Assembly (NCBI GenBank): GCA_014084085.1
Contig: NPFB01000053.1
Coordinates: 405,876-469,875, forward strand
Direction of reading: 5' to 3'
Origin: Hondaea fermentalgiana
Taxonomy: Eukaryota; Sar; Bigyra; Thraustochytrida; Thraustochytriidae
Length of the DNA stretch: 64,000 nt
Part shown: positions 1 through 10,300 of the stretch, in pieces
Layout of the letters: each line of letters opens with the position of its first letter
How positions within the stretch are numbered: position 1 is the stretch's first letter
Translations under genes and position numbers: made by a program
The notes under the pieces: generated by a model
The model's database searches: none
What the model was told of the DNA's origin: nothing
What the model saw: the letters and a program-made list of their open reading frames with translations, nothing else

Positions 1-822
1 AAGGTTTCCAGTGTTAAAATCCGTAGACTCGCTTGATGGAAAAATCCCCAGAGCTTCTGCATTGGAGATAAGTCCATCAAGGTCCGCTTCGGAGTCGTTT
101 GGCGCGGATGAAGGAGATGATGTTGGTGGTGATGGTGGCCAGGGTTTAAATTTTCTTTGTTGGAACAATGCTGGGTCAATGGGCGATGCAACGGCCGCAT
201 TGTGAAGCATTTGGGATATGGCGTCATGTGTGAGGTTTCCTTTGGGCTTGGGTGTCTCCTGGTTGTGCGCTTGTTTATGTTGATGGTCAAGATGTGGATT
301 TGAATTGCCTCGGAGAACACCATCATCATCATCATCCTGAACGCTGTTCTGTATAAATTGAGAGTGTGAGAGAAGGGCAAAGCGGTGACGAACAGCATCG
401 AGATCGGTTGCTGTGGTGTATGCGTTTTCTTCCAAGCTCCTCACAGCCTCTTGCAGACCCTGTGCGCGAGCGCAAAGCGCGTCTGCGAAGGCGTCAAGAT
501 AAGCTCTAAGCGGGTCTTGCTGTTGCTGGTGTTGGCCTTTGCGCATCGTTGGCGGGTTTTTGTGTGCGTGATGTTGAGGTACTGCTCCGTCGGAGAGGCC
601 GAGAGCAGTTGGGCTTGCGCTGTCTATGGTAGCGTTAACTCCGTTGCCCTTGGCGGCATCCTGAGCGTGAATGACTTGCGTCTCCTGAGGCGACGAAGAC
701 GACGACGGGGTGGGTCTGGGCTCTTGAGGGCGCGCAGGGCTATCTGTCTGGCCGCTGGGGCGAGCGAGGCTGCGCAAGAGGTCCTGGCGCCCAGAAAGCG
801 GGGCAGCCACGTCGAGGTCCAT
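1..822 (-). CDS. WASHC2/FAM21-like protein, N-terminal part (runs off the left edge)
   Basis: An open frame runs without a stop from the ATG at 822 to base 1 (274 codons). An in-frame TGA lies 9 bases upstream of the ATG, so this is the first possible start. The protein begins with a Ser/Pro/Gln-rich region of about 105 residues. A predicted helical stretch follows, starting near PLRAYLDAFADAL and ending in LLSHSQFIQNSVQDDDDD. That ending closely resembles the FAM21 head, where a helix ends in LSNTQFIENRVYDEE. FAM21 is the scaffold of the WASH complex, which activates Arp2/3 on endosomes. The rest (KFKPWPPSPP, acidic Ser-rich) is unstructured, as FAM21 tails are. The family call rests on one motif and on memory of the animal protein; an unrelated endosomal scaffold is possible. 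The C-terminus is outside the window. Confidence 0.5.
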   Translation of the reverse strand, partial: MDLDVAAPLSGRQDLLRSLARPSGQTDSPARPQEPRPTPSSSSSPQETQVIHAQDAAKGNGVNATIDSASPTALGLSDGAVPQHHAHKNPPTMRKGQHQQQQDPLRAYLDAFADALCARAQGLQEAVRSLEENAYTTATDLDAVRHRFALLSHSQFIQNSVQDDDDDGVLRGNSNPHLDHQHKQAHNQETPKPKGNLTHDAISQMLHNAAVASPIDPALFQQRKFKPWPPSPPTSSPSSAPNDSEADLDGLISNAEALGIFPSSESTDFNTGNL

Positions 823-1315
823 CCTCGTCGTTCAAGTTGTCTGGATATGAATTTACTACTTACTAGGAGCCTACTACGCCTTGACCCTACTACTCTTCGC
901 CCTCGAATCCAAAGTGCAAGACACATGAACAGTGGCAGAAACGAGTGCAGAAGCCCGGCAAGCTTTTCCCCAAGCCACCACCGGACGGACACATGGGGGC
1001 GGCATGGCTATGGCGATCTACGTATAGGAATGAAAACAATGTAGCTTCCGCTCGTTGATCAATCAACTCCATTGCAAAAATGTTGAGGTAGGCCTAGTAT
1101 GTGCGTGTACAATGAAAACAACGGCACAGCGAGCAGACAAGAAACTGGGCAATTCGCGTGGTGTTTATGCTCAAGAATGACGCGGCGCAAGAACTTTGGT
1201 TGGGAGAGAAAAAAGGGAAAAAGGGGGGCAGCTAGCTTTGCTCAAAAGGCTCAGGATAATCAGAAAAGGGTGTTGAATGCAGTTAGAAAGAAGGTCTGTC
1301 TGCACGCAAGCCCAC
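823..1315. other. Intergenic: promoter side of the FAM21-like gene and 3' flank upstream boundary of ETFB
   Basis: No supportable gene. Short frames on both strands here are Arg/Ser-rich and unconserved in look. A palindromic TAGGCCTA lies at 1089-1096, about 270 bases upstream of the FAM21-like ATG. Purine-rich sequence (1195-1280) adjoins the 3' end of ETFB. Confidence 0.5.
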
Positions 1316-2074
1316 TTAGAGCACGCCGGTCTCCTTGAGCTTGCTGATGACCTCATCAACAGACTCGACCTTGATACCGGCCTGGCGGACCGGGGGGTCC
1401 TCGACGGAGGTGTACTGCACGTGGGGCTCGAGCGAGAGGCCGAGGTCCTCGGCCTTGATCTCCTCGATCTTCTTCTTCTTGGCCTTCATGATGTTGGGGA
1501 GGGTGGCGTAGCGGGGCTCGTTGAGGCGAAGGTCAGCGGTGACGACAGCGGGGAGACCAAGATCGATCTTCTGAAGACCGCCGTCGATCTCGCGGGTGAC
1601 GTGGACCTTGTCGCCATCGACAGAAACCTCGGAGGCGAAGGCGGCGATGGGGGCGTCCATGAGGCCGGCGAGCATCTGGCCGGTCTGGTTGTTGTCACCG
1701 TCGATGGACTGCTTGCCCAGGATGTACATGTCGGGCGATTCCTTGGCGCCGAGGGCCTGGAGGACCTTGGCGACGGCGAGGGGCTGAAGCTCGGTGTCGT
1801 GGCGCATGTCGGTGACGACGTGAATGCCGCGGTCGGCGCCCATAGCGAGGGCGGTGCGGAGGGTCTCCTGGGCGGCCTTGGGGCCGACGGTGACGGCGAT
1901 GACCTCCTTGGCGACCTTCTTCTCCTTGAGGCGGACGGCCTCCTCGCAGGCGATCTCGCAGAAGGGGTTCATGGACATCTTGACGTTGGCGAGGTCGACA
2001 GCCGACTTGTCGGCCTTGACGCGGACCTTGACGGCATAGTCAAGGGTGCGCTTGACGGCGACGAAGACCTTCAT
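1316..2074 (-). CDS. ETFB: Electron transfer flavoprotein subunit beta
   Basis: A 252-residue protein, the usual length for ETF beta (about 250-255). ETF alpha/beta takes electrons from mitochondrial acyl-CoA dehydrogenases and passes them to ETF-ubiquinone oxidoreductase; the beta subunit binds AMP. Visible hallmarks are [20 protein letters not shown] at the N-terminus, [19 protein letters not shown] (34-52), the AMP-binding loop [13 protein letters not shown] (120-132), and the ETF-beta signature [18 protein letters not shown] (187-204) containing the recognition-loop leucine and the methylatable lysines. There is a single exon with the start at the only sensible ATG. No transit peptide is visible, as in many ETFB proteins. 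Codons end almost always in G or C, unlike most neighbours, which suggests strong expression. Confidence 0.97.
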   Translation of the reverse strand: MKVFVAVKRTLDYAVKVRVKADKSAVDLANVKMSMNPFCEIACEEAVRLKEKKVAKEVIAVTVGPKAAQETLRTALAMGADRGIHVVTDMRHDTELQPLAVAKVLQALGAKESPDMYILGKQSIDGDNNQTGQMLAGLMDAPIAAFASEVSVDGDKVHVTREIDGGLQKIDLGLPAVVTADLRLNEPRYATLPNIMKAKKKKIEEIKAEDLGLSLEPHVQYTSVEDPPVRQAGIKVESVDEVISKLKETGVL

Positions 2075-2150
2075 TCTAGCTTAGAGTTGTTTGTGACTGG
2101 CTGCGAAGGGGCTCTTGCACAACCTGTTTGTGTGTTTGCTGTGAAATCCG

Positions 2151-2190
2151 ATTCGATTCGATTCAATTCAATTCAATTCAATTCGATTCG
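2151..2190. repeat. ATTCR pentamer microsatellite, 8 units
   Basis: Eight tandem pentamers, with ATTCG at both ends and ATTCA in the middle. They lie 77-116 bases upstream of the ETFB start codon, so within the likely promoter or 5' UTR. Confidence 0.9.
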
Positions 2191-2989
2191 CCGGAAGATG
2201 TTCAAAGAAAAGTAAGCAAGTAAGCGATCGATCGATTGAGCAATCAATCTCTGGTCAGTCAGTCTCGCTGTTCGCCTCGCAAGTTATAACCCGCTTGTCC
2301 ACCCAGCCCCAACTCCTACTCTCGGCTCTCCGGGCGCTTCCTCTTCTTCTCCTTCTCTCCTTCTCCTTTTCCTGCCCCGCTTCGCTGCTCCGCACATGCT
2401 CGCGTGTTGTTGTTGTTGTTGTTGCGCAGCCGGCGAGGCCGAGCAGGAAGAAAAGAAAAGAAAAGAAAAGAAAAGGAAAGAAAAGGAAAGAAAAGAGGGA
2501 AAGAAAAGACAAGAAAGTCATTTCCGTGCTTGCAACGCCCCGCCGCATCGTGCTTCACGGCGCCGCCCTCCCGCCCTCCTTTCTCTCGCGCCGCCTGCAC
2601 CTCCGCCGCCAGCAGCCTGGGCCTGGCCGCCTCGCCTGGCCTCGCCTCCGCCCTCTCCCTGGCCGCGGGAGGCGCGCGTCCAGCCAGTCAGGCACGCAGG
2701 CAGGCACGCAGGCACGCCAGGCACGCGGGCAGGCACGCAGGCAGGCAGGCAGGCAAGGCAGACAGACCGCGCAGCCCGCCATCGTCGCCTGCCGCCGCCG
2801 CGCGCCCGCCTGCCTCCCTGGCCGGCCTTCTTCTCTCCCCGCGCGCGCGCCAGCCTTCGCTGCGCGCGCCCGCCCGCCCGCGCGCGCCGGCCTCCCTCCC
2901 TCCCCGCCGCCCGCGCTCGCCGCCAGAACGTACGCGCTGCCGAGATACGAGTTTGGCGGCCTCCCTGGATCTGCGGCCTCCGCGGCGCT

Positions 2990-3094
2990 GCATTACATCG
3001 CCGCATTACACTGGCCTGCTCTGCACCGCATTACATGCCGCCTGCACCGCCATCCCTGCTGCGCATTGCATTACATCGCAGTGCATTACATCGC
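2990..3094. repeat. Five interspersed GCATTACAT copies
   Basis: GCATTACAT (once GCATTACAC) occurs at about 2990, 3003, 3028, 3068 and 3083, mostly continued as CGC. Spacing is irregular (13 to 40 bases), so this is a cluster and not a simple tandem array. It lies in GC-rich spacer. Confidence 0.8.
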
Positions 3095-5030
3095 TGCCGG
3101 CGGCGGCCGGCCACAGTGCGCTATCGGGCGATAGTCCAGTGCCGCTGCGCTTGCTTCACTTGCTCGCTGCAGCTGCGGACTGACTGCAGGGCGGCGGAGC
3201 AGGCCCGCGTGTAATGGAGGCGCGGTGTGCAGGGAGAGGCGGAGGAAGGCGAGGCGAGGCGAGGCGAGGCGAGGCCAGGCCAGCAAGACGGCGGTGCGGC
3301 GGCGCGGCGAGGCGAGGCGCGGTGACTGCAGGCCGGCAGGAGGGAGACGACGCGCTTGCTTGGTGGCTTGGTGGCTTGCTGGCTAGCTTGCTTGCTTGCT
3401 TGCTTGGAGGCTTGCTTGCGTGCTCGCTTCTTCTGCTTGCTGCAGGCCTGGAAAGATAGAGAGAGCTGGGAGAGACTAGGCCAGGCGCTGCAGCAGTGCA
3501 GACACCGCGCGTCGGCACGGCACGTACGTAAAAAGGGCTTACATGCGAGCGGGCGGGCGTGCGCAGGAAGGAGATGAAGCGCTGCTGCTGCACGCAGGCA
3601 TAACGTACGTAGCAAGCGACGGCAAGAGCGCGAGCAAGAGCGAGCTCGGGCAGGCCAGGCGGAGCGCGGAGGGAAGGCAAGGGAGGGAGGAAGGAAGGCC
3701 ACCGTCGAGGGGATGAAGGAAGGAAGGAAGGAAAGGAGGAAGGAAGCTGCCTGAAAAGGCGAGAGCGGGATGAAGGCGGTGGAGAAGGCGAAGCCCCGAC
3801 TGCCGGCCGCTGGCGCCTTTCTTTCGCTGTTGTTTCCGCCGACTGCTGTTGTTGTTGATAAAGAAGAAGTAGAAGAAGAAGATGATGATGATGTTGTTGC
3901 TGTTGTTGATGATGTTGATGATGGGTGGGTGGGCGTTGTTGTTCAAGAGGGTTGTTTGTTGGTCGTCTTTGCCACATTCCTCGCAGCCGCGCCGCCTGCG
4001 CAGGGAGGGCATCGCATCGCATCGCATCGCATCGCGAGCGGCGGCGGTGCACTTCCCAAGGGAGATCGAGAGGAGATGAACCAATCCTAACAACAGAAAA
4101 AGATCACACGAGACTTCATCTCTCCACGGCGGCGCACGCGCGAGCACGTGCGGCTTATTGCAGGCACCTGTCATAATGTGCTGTGCTGTGATGTGATGGG
4201 ATGTGAAGCAGCCACGGGAGGAAGCGCCGTGCCCGCCGTCTCGCCGAGTGAAGTCGAGTCGAGCGGGAATTCGAATTTTCTGCCGCCCGTGCCCGGAGCC
4301 CGCGTCCGGCGGCGACGCGCCCTCGCAAGCAGCCGGCTGCGGACCGAGTTCGAGTAGCTCGCGGACATGCCCGCCGCTGCCGTCGCCACCGCCGCTGCTG
4401 CTGCTGTCTCTCTCTCTATTGCAAGCAAGCATAGAGCGAGATCCACCTTCTGCGTAGCAATAGTGAACCGGGCGCCCCTATTGCAAAATAAGGTAGGGTC
4501 CACGGCGGCTGGGCCAGACGCGCGAGACGAGCCTTCGAGTCGCCGCACGCGACAGCGCCTGCTGCTGCTGCTGCTGCTGCGAGCAGAAAATAGATCAGGA
4601 GCTCGTCTTCCTGCACGCTCCTCGCATGTCCCATCCATCACCTCTTCCGCGTCCTCGTCCTCGGCCTCGTTCTCGTCGTCGTCGTCCTCGTCCTCATTTC
4701 ATTTCTTAGACCTCGCTCTCCTTTCTCACCTCGCGCCGCCTACGTGCGCAACCCTGATTCTCCCCCTCCACCACTTCCTCCCTGCCCCCCGCAAGAAAAG
4801 GCGCTGCTGTTTCCACACGGACTCCGCGCTCCCCGCACAGGTCGCCGCGGGAGTCTTCTCGTGCGTTCTCCCGGCCCGTTCTGTTCTCCCGCGGCGGGGC
4901 TCGCGTTCCGCACTTGATCCGCGGCCGTTCCACCGCGCGTTCTTTTCCGGCCGTTCCGGCCGTTCCCCGGGCGGCACGGCATCGCCCACGCGCTTCGAGT
5001 TGCCGCGCTCGGCTCGCGACGGTGCACGTG

Positions 5031-5079
5031 GATGGCCGCTCGCGCGACGAGCCCGCTCGCGCGACGAGCCCGCACGCGC
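5031..5079. repeat. 17-base tandem repeat abutting an assembly gap
   Basis: The unit CGCTCGCGCGACGAGCC occurs twice and begins a third divergent copy exactly where the Ns start. This suggests that a collapsed minisatellite caused the gap. Confidence 0.75.
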
Positions 5080-5179
5080 NNNNNNNNNNNNNNNNNNNNN
5101 NNNNNNNNNNNNNNNNNNNNNNNNNNNNNNNNNNNNNNNNNNNNNNNNNNNNNNNNNNNNNNNNNNNNNNNNNNNNNNN
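5080..5179. other. Assembly gap (100 N)
   Basis: Exactly 100 N, the usual placeholder for a gap of unknown size. Confidence 0.99.
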
Positions 5180-5461
5180 CCGCTCGCCGCGCCGCTGCTC
5201 CAGCCCGCGCCCGCCGCGTACGAGCGGGCCCGGATAGGCAGGCGGGCGGGCACGGGAAGGGAGGGAAGGTTGCCGCAACGAGCGCTCAGAAGGGAGGGAA
5301 GGAGGGAGGCAAAGCGCGAGGCAAAGCTAGCAAGAAACAAACAAACAAACAAACAAACAAACATACTACAAACACAGAAGCCGGCGCGAGCGAGCCTGTT
5401 GCCCAGGCAGCACCCGCCTCGGCGGAGCGAGGCCAAGGACCGCAGAGCTGCGATTGCCTGC

Positions 5462-5463
<2 letters not shown>

Positions 5464-5494
<31 letters not shown>
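5464..5494. repeat. CTGG/TGGC tetranucleotide tract
   Basis: GGCT units in tandem, about 130 bases upstream of the PDK-type gene start. A similar tract occurs near 21450-21478. Confidence 0.85.
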
Positions 5495-5497
<3 letters not shown>

Positions 5498-5624
5498 CTG
5501 CGTGCTCTCGCGCTCGTCCAACTGCTTGGGAATCCTGTCCGTCAGCGCAGGCTAGCACGGACAGCTTAGCTAGCAAGCCCTGGTCAGGTCAGGTCAGGTC
5601 GAGTCAACAGCCTACGACAACAAC

Positions 5625-7188
5625 ATGCTCGCCTCAAGGTGCGTGCGACCTCGCGCACGTATGGCCGTGACGGCTCTTACAGCGGCAAGGCCGGTCGCGA
5701 CGTCGCTGGCGCTGCCACCACCATTACCATCATCACCACCTCTACAACCACCACTGTCAAGGCCTCAGGACGGACACCATCAAGTGTACCATCAGAGAGG
5801 CTTCAGCGCGACCAGTACCGACGCCAGCGGAGAAAACATGTCCCTCAAGGAAATGCTCACCAGGTACGCAAATCGGTCGCAGACCCCGGTTGGTATTCGC
5901 ACGCTCATCGACACGGGCACCGGCAAGCTCCTGGGCAAAGGACAGGGCAACTGGAAAGAGACTGCTGAAATGCTCAGACAGCTCAACGGTGGCGAAAAGT
6001 CACGACTGCCCGCCGAGATCGGCGAAGAGGAACGAAGGAAACTCGCACGCGTGCAGATTGCAAGCTTTCTTCGTCGCGAGCTCCCCGTTCGCTTCGCACA
6101 TCGCGCTAGAGAACTGTCCCATGCCCCGTATGATCTCGGCTCAATGCCCGCAATCCAAGAAGTGAAAAATTGGTACGAACAAAGTTTCGAAGAGGTCATG
6201 TCCTTTGACGAGGCAAGGCTGGCAGGAGCGATCGACGCAGAGGACGAAGCTTTCAAAGACATGCTCAGTAGCATCTACCTGCGCCATCAAGACACCCTCG
6301 TCATGATTGCCAAAGGTCTCCACGAATTCCAGCAGAGCGAGCGCGGCCGCGCTCTACTCCAGGAGCGTAACAAAGACCTCTCCGACGTTCGAGAGATTCA
6401 CGAATACTTTGACCGCTTCTTTCTCAGCCGTATTGCCATTCGCATCCTCATCGGTCACTTTCTAGAACTCTACGAAGAACAAGCCCCCGATTTCGTCGGC
6501 CTCGTCTGTCTCAAAACCTCGGCTGCCCAAGTGGCTCGGGCTGCCGCTGAGGACGCCCGCTACATGTGCGAGCGCCAGTACGGCGAGGCGCCCGATGTGG
6601 AATTTCTCGGGCGCGTCGACCTCACCTTTCCTTATATTCCCTCACACCTTTACTATGTGCTTTTTGAGCTTCTCAAGAACAGCATGCGCGCCGTTGCGGA
6701 GCGCCGTGTTGATGATGAAGATATGCCCCCTGTCAGGGTTGTCATTGCTGATGGCGAGGAAAACGAGGACGTCGTCATTCGTATCAGCGACCTCGGCGGT
6801 GGCATTCCACGCTCCATTTCTCAAAAGGTCTTTTCCTACCTCTTTACCACCGCACATGATGCCTTTCCCGAACACCTTGAGGACCTCCACGACTTTGGTC
6901 GCGAAAATCCCATGGCTGGCCTCGGCTATGGCCTCGGCGTGTAAGTTCCTGTTGTTTTTTTCGACAATTACGCTTCCTTGCGTTTCCTCGCATGTTCCAT
7001 TCAACCGTCATTTCATCGACTGACCATCAGCTGTTCGCTTCATTCCGAACCCCACCGTTTTTGACATGTCATTTCTTCTTTTTTATTACAGGGCGCGTGG
7101 CTACGTTCGCTATTTCCAGGGCGACCTCACATTAATGTCCATGGAGGGCTATGGCACGGACGTCTTCATTCATGTCCCTCACGTTTAA
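5625..7188 (+). CDS. Mitochondrial PDK/BCKDK-family protein kinase, two exons
   Basis: Exons 5625-6940 and 7092-7188 (470 residues); the intron of 151 bases is GTAAGT..TTACAG. This family phosphorylates the E1 alpha of the pyruvate or branched-chain 2-oxoacid dehydrogenase complex in the mitochondrial matrix. Residues 1-65 are rich in Arg/Ser/Ala/Pro and look like a transit peptide. The alpha-helical regulatory domain includes FFLSRIAIRILIGHF (265-279). The GHKL ATP site has the N-box ELLKNSMRA (348-356), the G1 box DLGGGIP (389-395) and the G2 box GLGYGLG (about 432-438). Exon 2 adds the family C-terminus with YFQGDL and SMEGYGTD, which confirms the splice. Whether the substrate is pyruvate or branched-chain dehydrogenase cannot be told from motifs. 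The gene is convergent with the LRR gene 184 bases away. Confidence 0.93.
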
Positions 7189-7372
7189 AAAGTATCTTGC
7201 TGGGCTCTGTGCGAGCAAGAGAACGAGACCGAGAAAAGGGAGAGAAGACAAAAGAGAGAAAGAGAGTATAATTTTGCATTGCACAAATCCACAATCTACA
7301 ATTCACGGCAAGATTCGAGTCGTCTTTGGTCTCCGGGGCACATCGGCCAATCTCCCGAACTGCAACACGTCT

Positions 7373-10300
7373 TTACGGCGACTGCATCACGTCAGACTCT
7401 GGTTCAGAAGTCGCGCCCTCAAGATTCAAGGTCGCCACGCTCGCCTCAAAAATGTAGTCCGCACGCTCAGGATAAATCATAGGCTCGTGCTTGCTGCGCA
7501 GATCCGCAAGCAAAGCAGGGTACGAGGCCCGACTGAAGCAATTTGTGCACTTGGACCCGAGTAGCATTTCCAGCAGACAAATGAGCTTCTCCGAGAGAAA
7601 AGCGTCCGCGGGGAGCCCAAGCTCAACGAGCGCCGCGTCTTGCTGAAGCGCGTCGGCTAACCATACGAGCGCCTCGAGGAATTCTGTGTAGCTGAGGGCA
7701 TCGCTTGTATTGCGAGCCCGATCGCGCACGTTCCGCACGAGTCTATTCCGGTCCATGGTCTGCGCCGACCAAAACGCCAGCCGCAACGCAAGCGGGCTGT
7801 ACAGCGTCCCTCGTTTGCGATCACCCTGCGTATAGGCCGCTCTGCTCACACCCGTCGCCGCCAGCATCTCGAGCCAGTGGTCCTTTTTCATGAGCAAATT
7901 TGCGCCCGTCACACCAGCGTACTCTTTCCAAAGCCGATCAATTTTTAGCCGATATGTACTCAGCACCACAGTCACATCATAGTAGTACAACTTGTCCCGT
8001 CGAAACGCGTTGCTTCGAATGCGCTTGCACCGCGGGAAAATGTTGTCCACGAGAAGCCAGATGAAAGCTTCCCGCGGAGACGTTGCGATTCGCGTCGACT
8101 TTTTCTCGTCTCCAAACTTGCGAAGCGCCAGTCGCATCAGCGCCTCGATGAACTCGTACAGACAGAGCGCGTTGTCCGGATTGGCCTCCATGGCTTTTTG
8201 TTCCTGTTTCGATTCTGCCTTGAGCTCGACATTAGCAGCCACAAATGCCTGTTGCGCTGCGTTATCGGGGCAGCTTGCATCAGAAATCTGGCACTCGAAA
8301 ACAACTTCCATGAACTCGTTGAAACCAATGCAGTCATGATCGTTCCCCAGGGCAGAATAGTATCTGTGAACGTTGTGCAACTCGAGGTATGCCGCGTTGA
8401 CCACCTCTTGCAACCCGCGGACCTTGTCTTCATCTTTGATAAACCGCTGCAGCTTGGGCTCCAAAAACTGCCAATCCGTGTACATGGAGGCTTCCGCGAC
8501 GGGAAGTGTGTCAAAAAAGGCGCGCGAGTCACCCTCTTTGGCGCGATCCTTAAAGATGCTGTTGGCAAGGTCCAGGTGACTATTCTCAGATTCCGCGCCG
8601 TCTCCATCGAGCGCGTCACCACCTGCACCAAGGTATGGAGAGTACCACCGGAGGCCCCCAATAAGATGCCGGAGCTGCTCTGGATATTCGACGTGGACTT
8701 CGATCGCCTCCTTGCAGCGGTACTGACGAAGAAGGTTCATGTGCTCCTTGAGCTCCCACGTGAATTGGACGAGTCCATCGCAAAATGTCGGAGCGCGCTC
8801 ACCACTGTCGCTTTCAAAGACCATGCCCTCTTGTGCTTGAACAGAGACGTCGCTCGTCGTATTCTCGATCCACAAGGTCGCAAGAACCGGAGAGTCGATC
8901 ACACTTGCCACGATCTGCAAAGTAGCATCGAGACCGAGGGCGTTGTAGCTCACCGACATATCTGTTACGGTCGTGTTGACTCGCAGTCCGGCCGCGAGAT
9001 GAAGGCCGGCGGCACCCGAAAGCCGATTGCAGGAGAGGTCGATCTTTTGTAGTCGCTCGAGGGTATTCTTCTCGAGCAGCTTGCGCACCGCTTCCGCACA
9101 GTCGTCCGTCACACCATTAAAGGCAACACGGAGCTCCGCAAGCGATACCGTTTCGGCGTCTGCAAGTAGGGTGCACAGCACTTCAACGCCCTCACCGCCC
9201 AATTCATTCCAGGAGAGGTCGAGTGTCTCCAAGCTAAGTCGCATTCCGCATTCCAAGTCCGCAATGGCGGTTCCAAGCTCGCGAGCCATACCCACACCAA
9301 ATCGATTCCGCCGCAGATCAAGAGTCTGCAGGCAGGGACACGCACGAAACGCCGCGACAAGATCCAATGCGTAATCGTCGTCCAAGGTGCTGGACGCAAG
9401 GCAAACCTGCCTCAGGCGCAGCATCATGGGCGCTGTCGTGCACACCGCTCTAGCAAAGGGTGCCCCATGAAGACACGGCTTGAGAAGACAGCAGTCCTTT
9501 GTCGTGTCGATATCCTCCGCCTGAATTTTGATTTTGGTGACGACATTCTCCTTTGCGAGCAAGACACTCAGACCGTGCAAAGAAAGTCGGTCGATGGGAC
9601 GCCATCCAAAGTTAATGAGCACCTCGCTGCACGTTTCGAGAGATCCCTCGGCGTCCAGGTGCCGTGCAAGCGTACAAAAGAGCACATAGAGCTGGATGGG
9701 ATTGACTTCCTTCAGAGAAACGAGATCGATAGAGGCCGTCTGGCCGCTTATTGCTGGCGCTGCTGCTGCGCCTGCGCCTGCTGCTGTTGATGACGCTGTA
9801 ACTTTATCCTGCGCAATACGAGGAAGACGACTTTGAATCCCAGTTCCAGCGAAGGCATCCCGCACAGTGCATAAGAGGTCAACTTCGGGCGAAGAAAGAA
9901 GCTCGGTGCATCCCGTGATGAATTCGCTCATAAAGGGGGACGCGTTGGCGGCACCTAGCGCCTCGACCTTTCTCTCGTAGCGAGATTTGCTTTCTCGAAA
10001 GATGCGCTCTTTCTCGGTCTTAGCCTTTTGAAGCAGCGTTCGTTTGCGCCGTGCCGCTCGAGAAGCATCGGTCTCATTATCATCATCACCATTGTCATTG
10101 TTGTTGTGGATCTCGGCCTCCAAGTTTGGGTCAATGCCTTGCTGTGTCGCTGCAGCGAACATTGCTGCAGCTGCGGTCGCAGTGCCCAGCGAAGCTCGTG
10201 ACGAGCTCCGTCGCGCATAGGTTCCTCCACGTAGAATATGGACGGCGACGAAGCTTCCGAACTCGGTGTCGTGCACAGCGGAATTGGCTTCTTCGAGCGA

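Larger units (their letters stand above)
2075..5624. other. Long low-complexity intergenic region between divergent ETFB and PDK-type genes
   Basis: About 3.5 kb with no supportable gene. Open frames here (for example 2295-3214 +, 3156-4432 -) are long only because the DNA is GC-rich and repetitive; their translations are Arg/Pro/Ser/Cys runs. Contents in order: ATTCA/ATTCG pentamers (2151-2190), TTG and AAAAG runs (2405-2510), GCAGGCAC-type repeats (2690-2765), five GCATTACAT copies (2990-3094), GAGGC and GCTTG tracts (3240-3415), ATCGC pentamers (4010-4035), a 17-mer repeat entering an N gap (5031-5079), AAAC (5334-5363), CTGG (5464-5494) and GGTCA (5580-5600) tracts. The flanks must hold the promoters of both genes. 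Confidence 0.6.

Noticed and set aside
1277..2215. 312-codon plus-strand frame rich in Leu/Gly/Asp
   Set aside because: It is antisense to ETFB and arises from that gene's strong codon bias.
2295..4432. Several long overlapping open frames on both strands
   Set aside because: Translations are Arg/Pro/Ala/Ser/Cys runs driven by GC-rich repeats; no frame has domain-like composition and they overlap each other freely.
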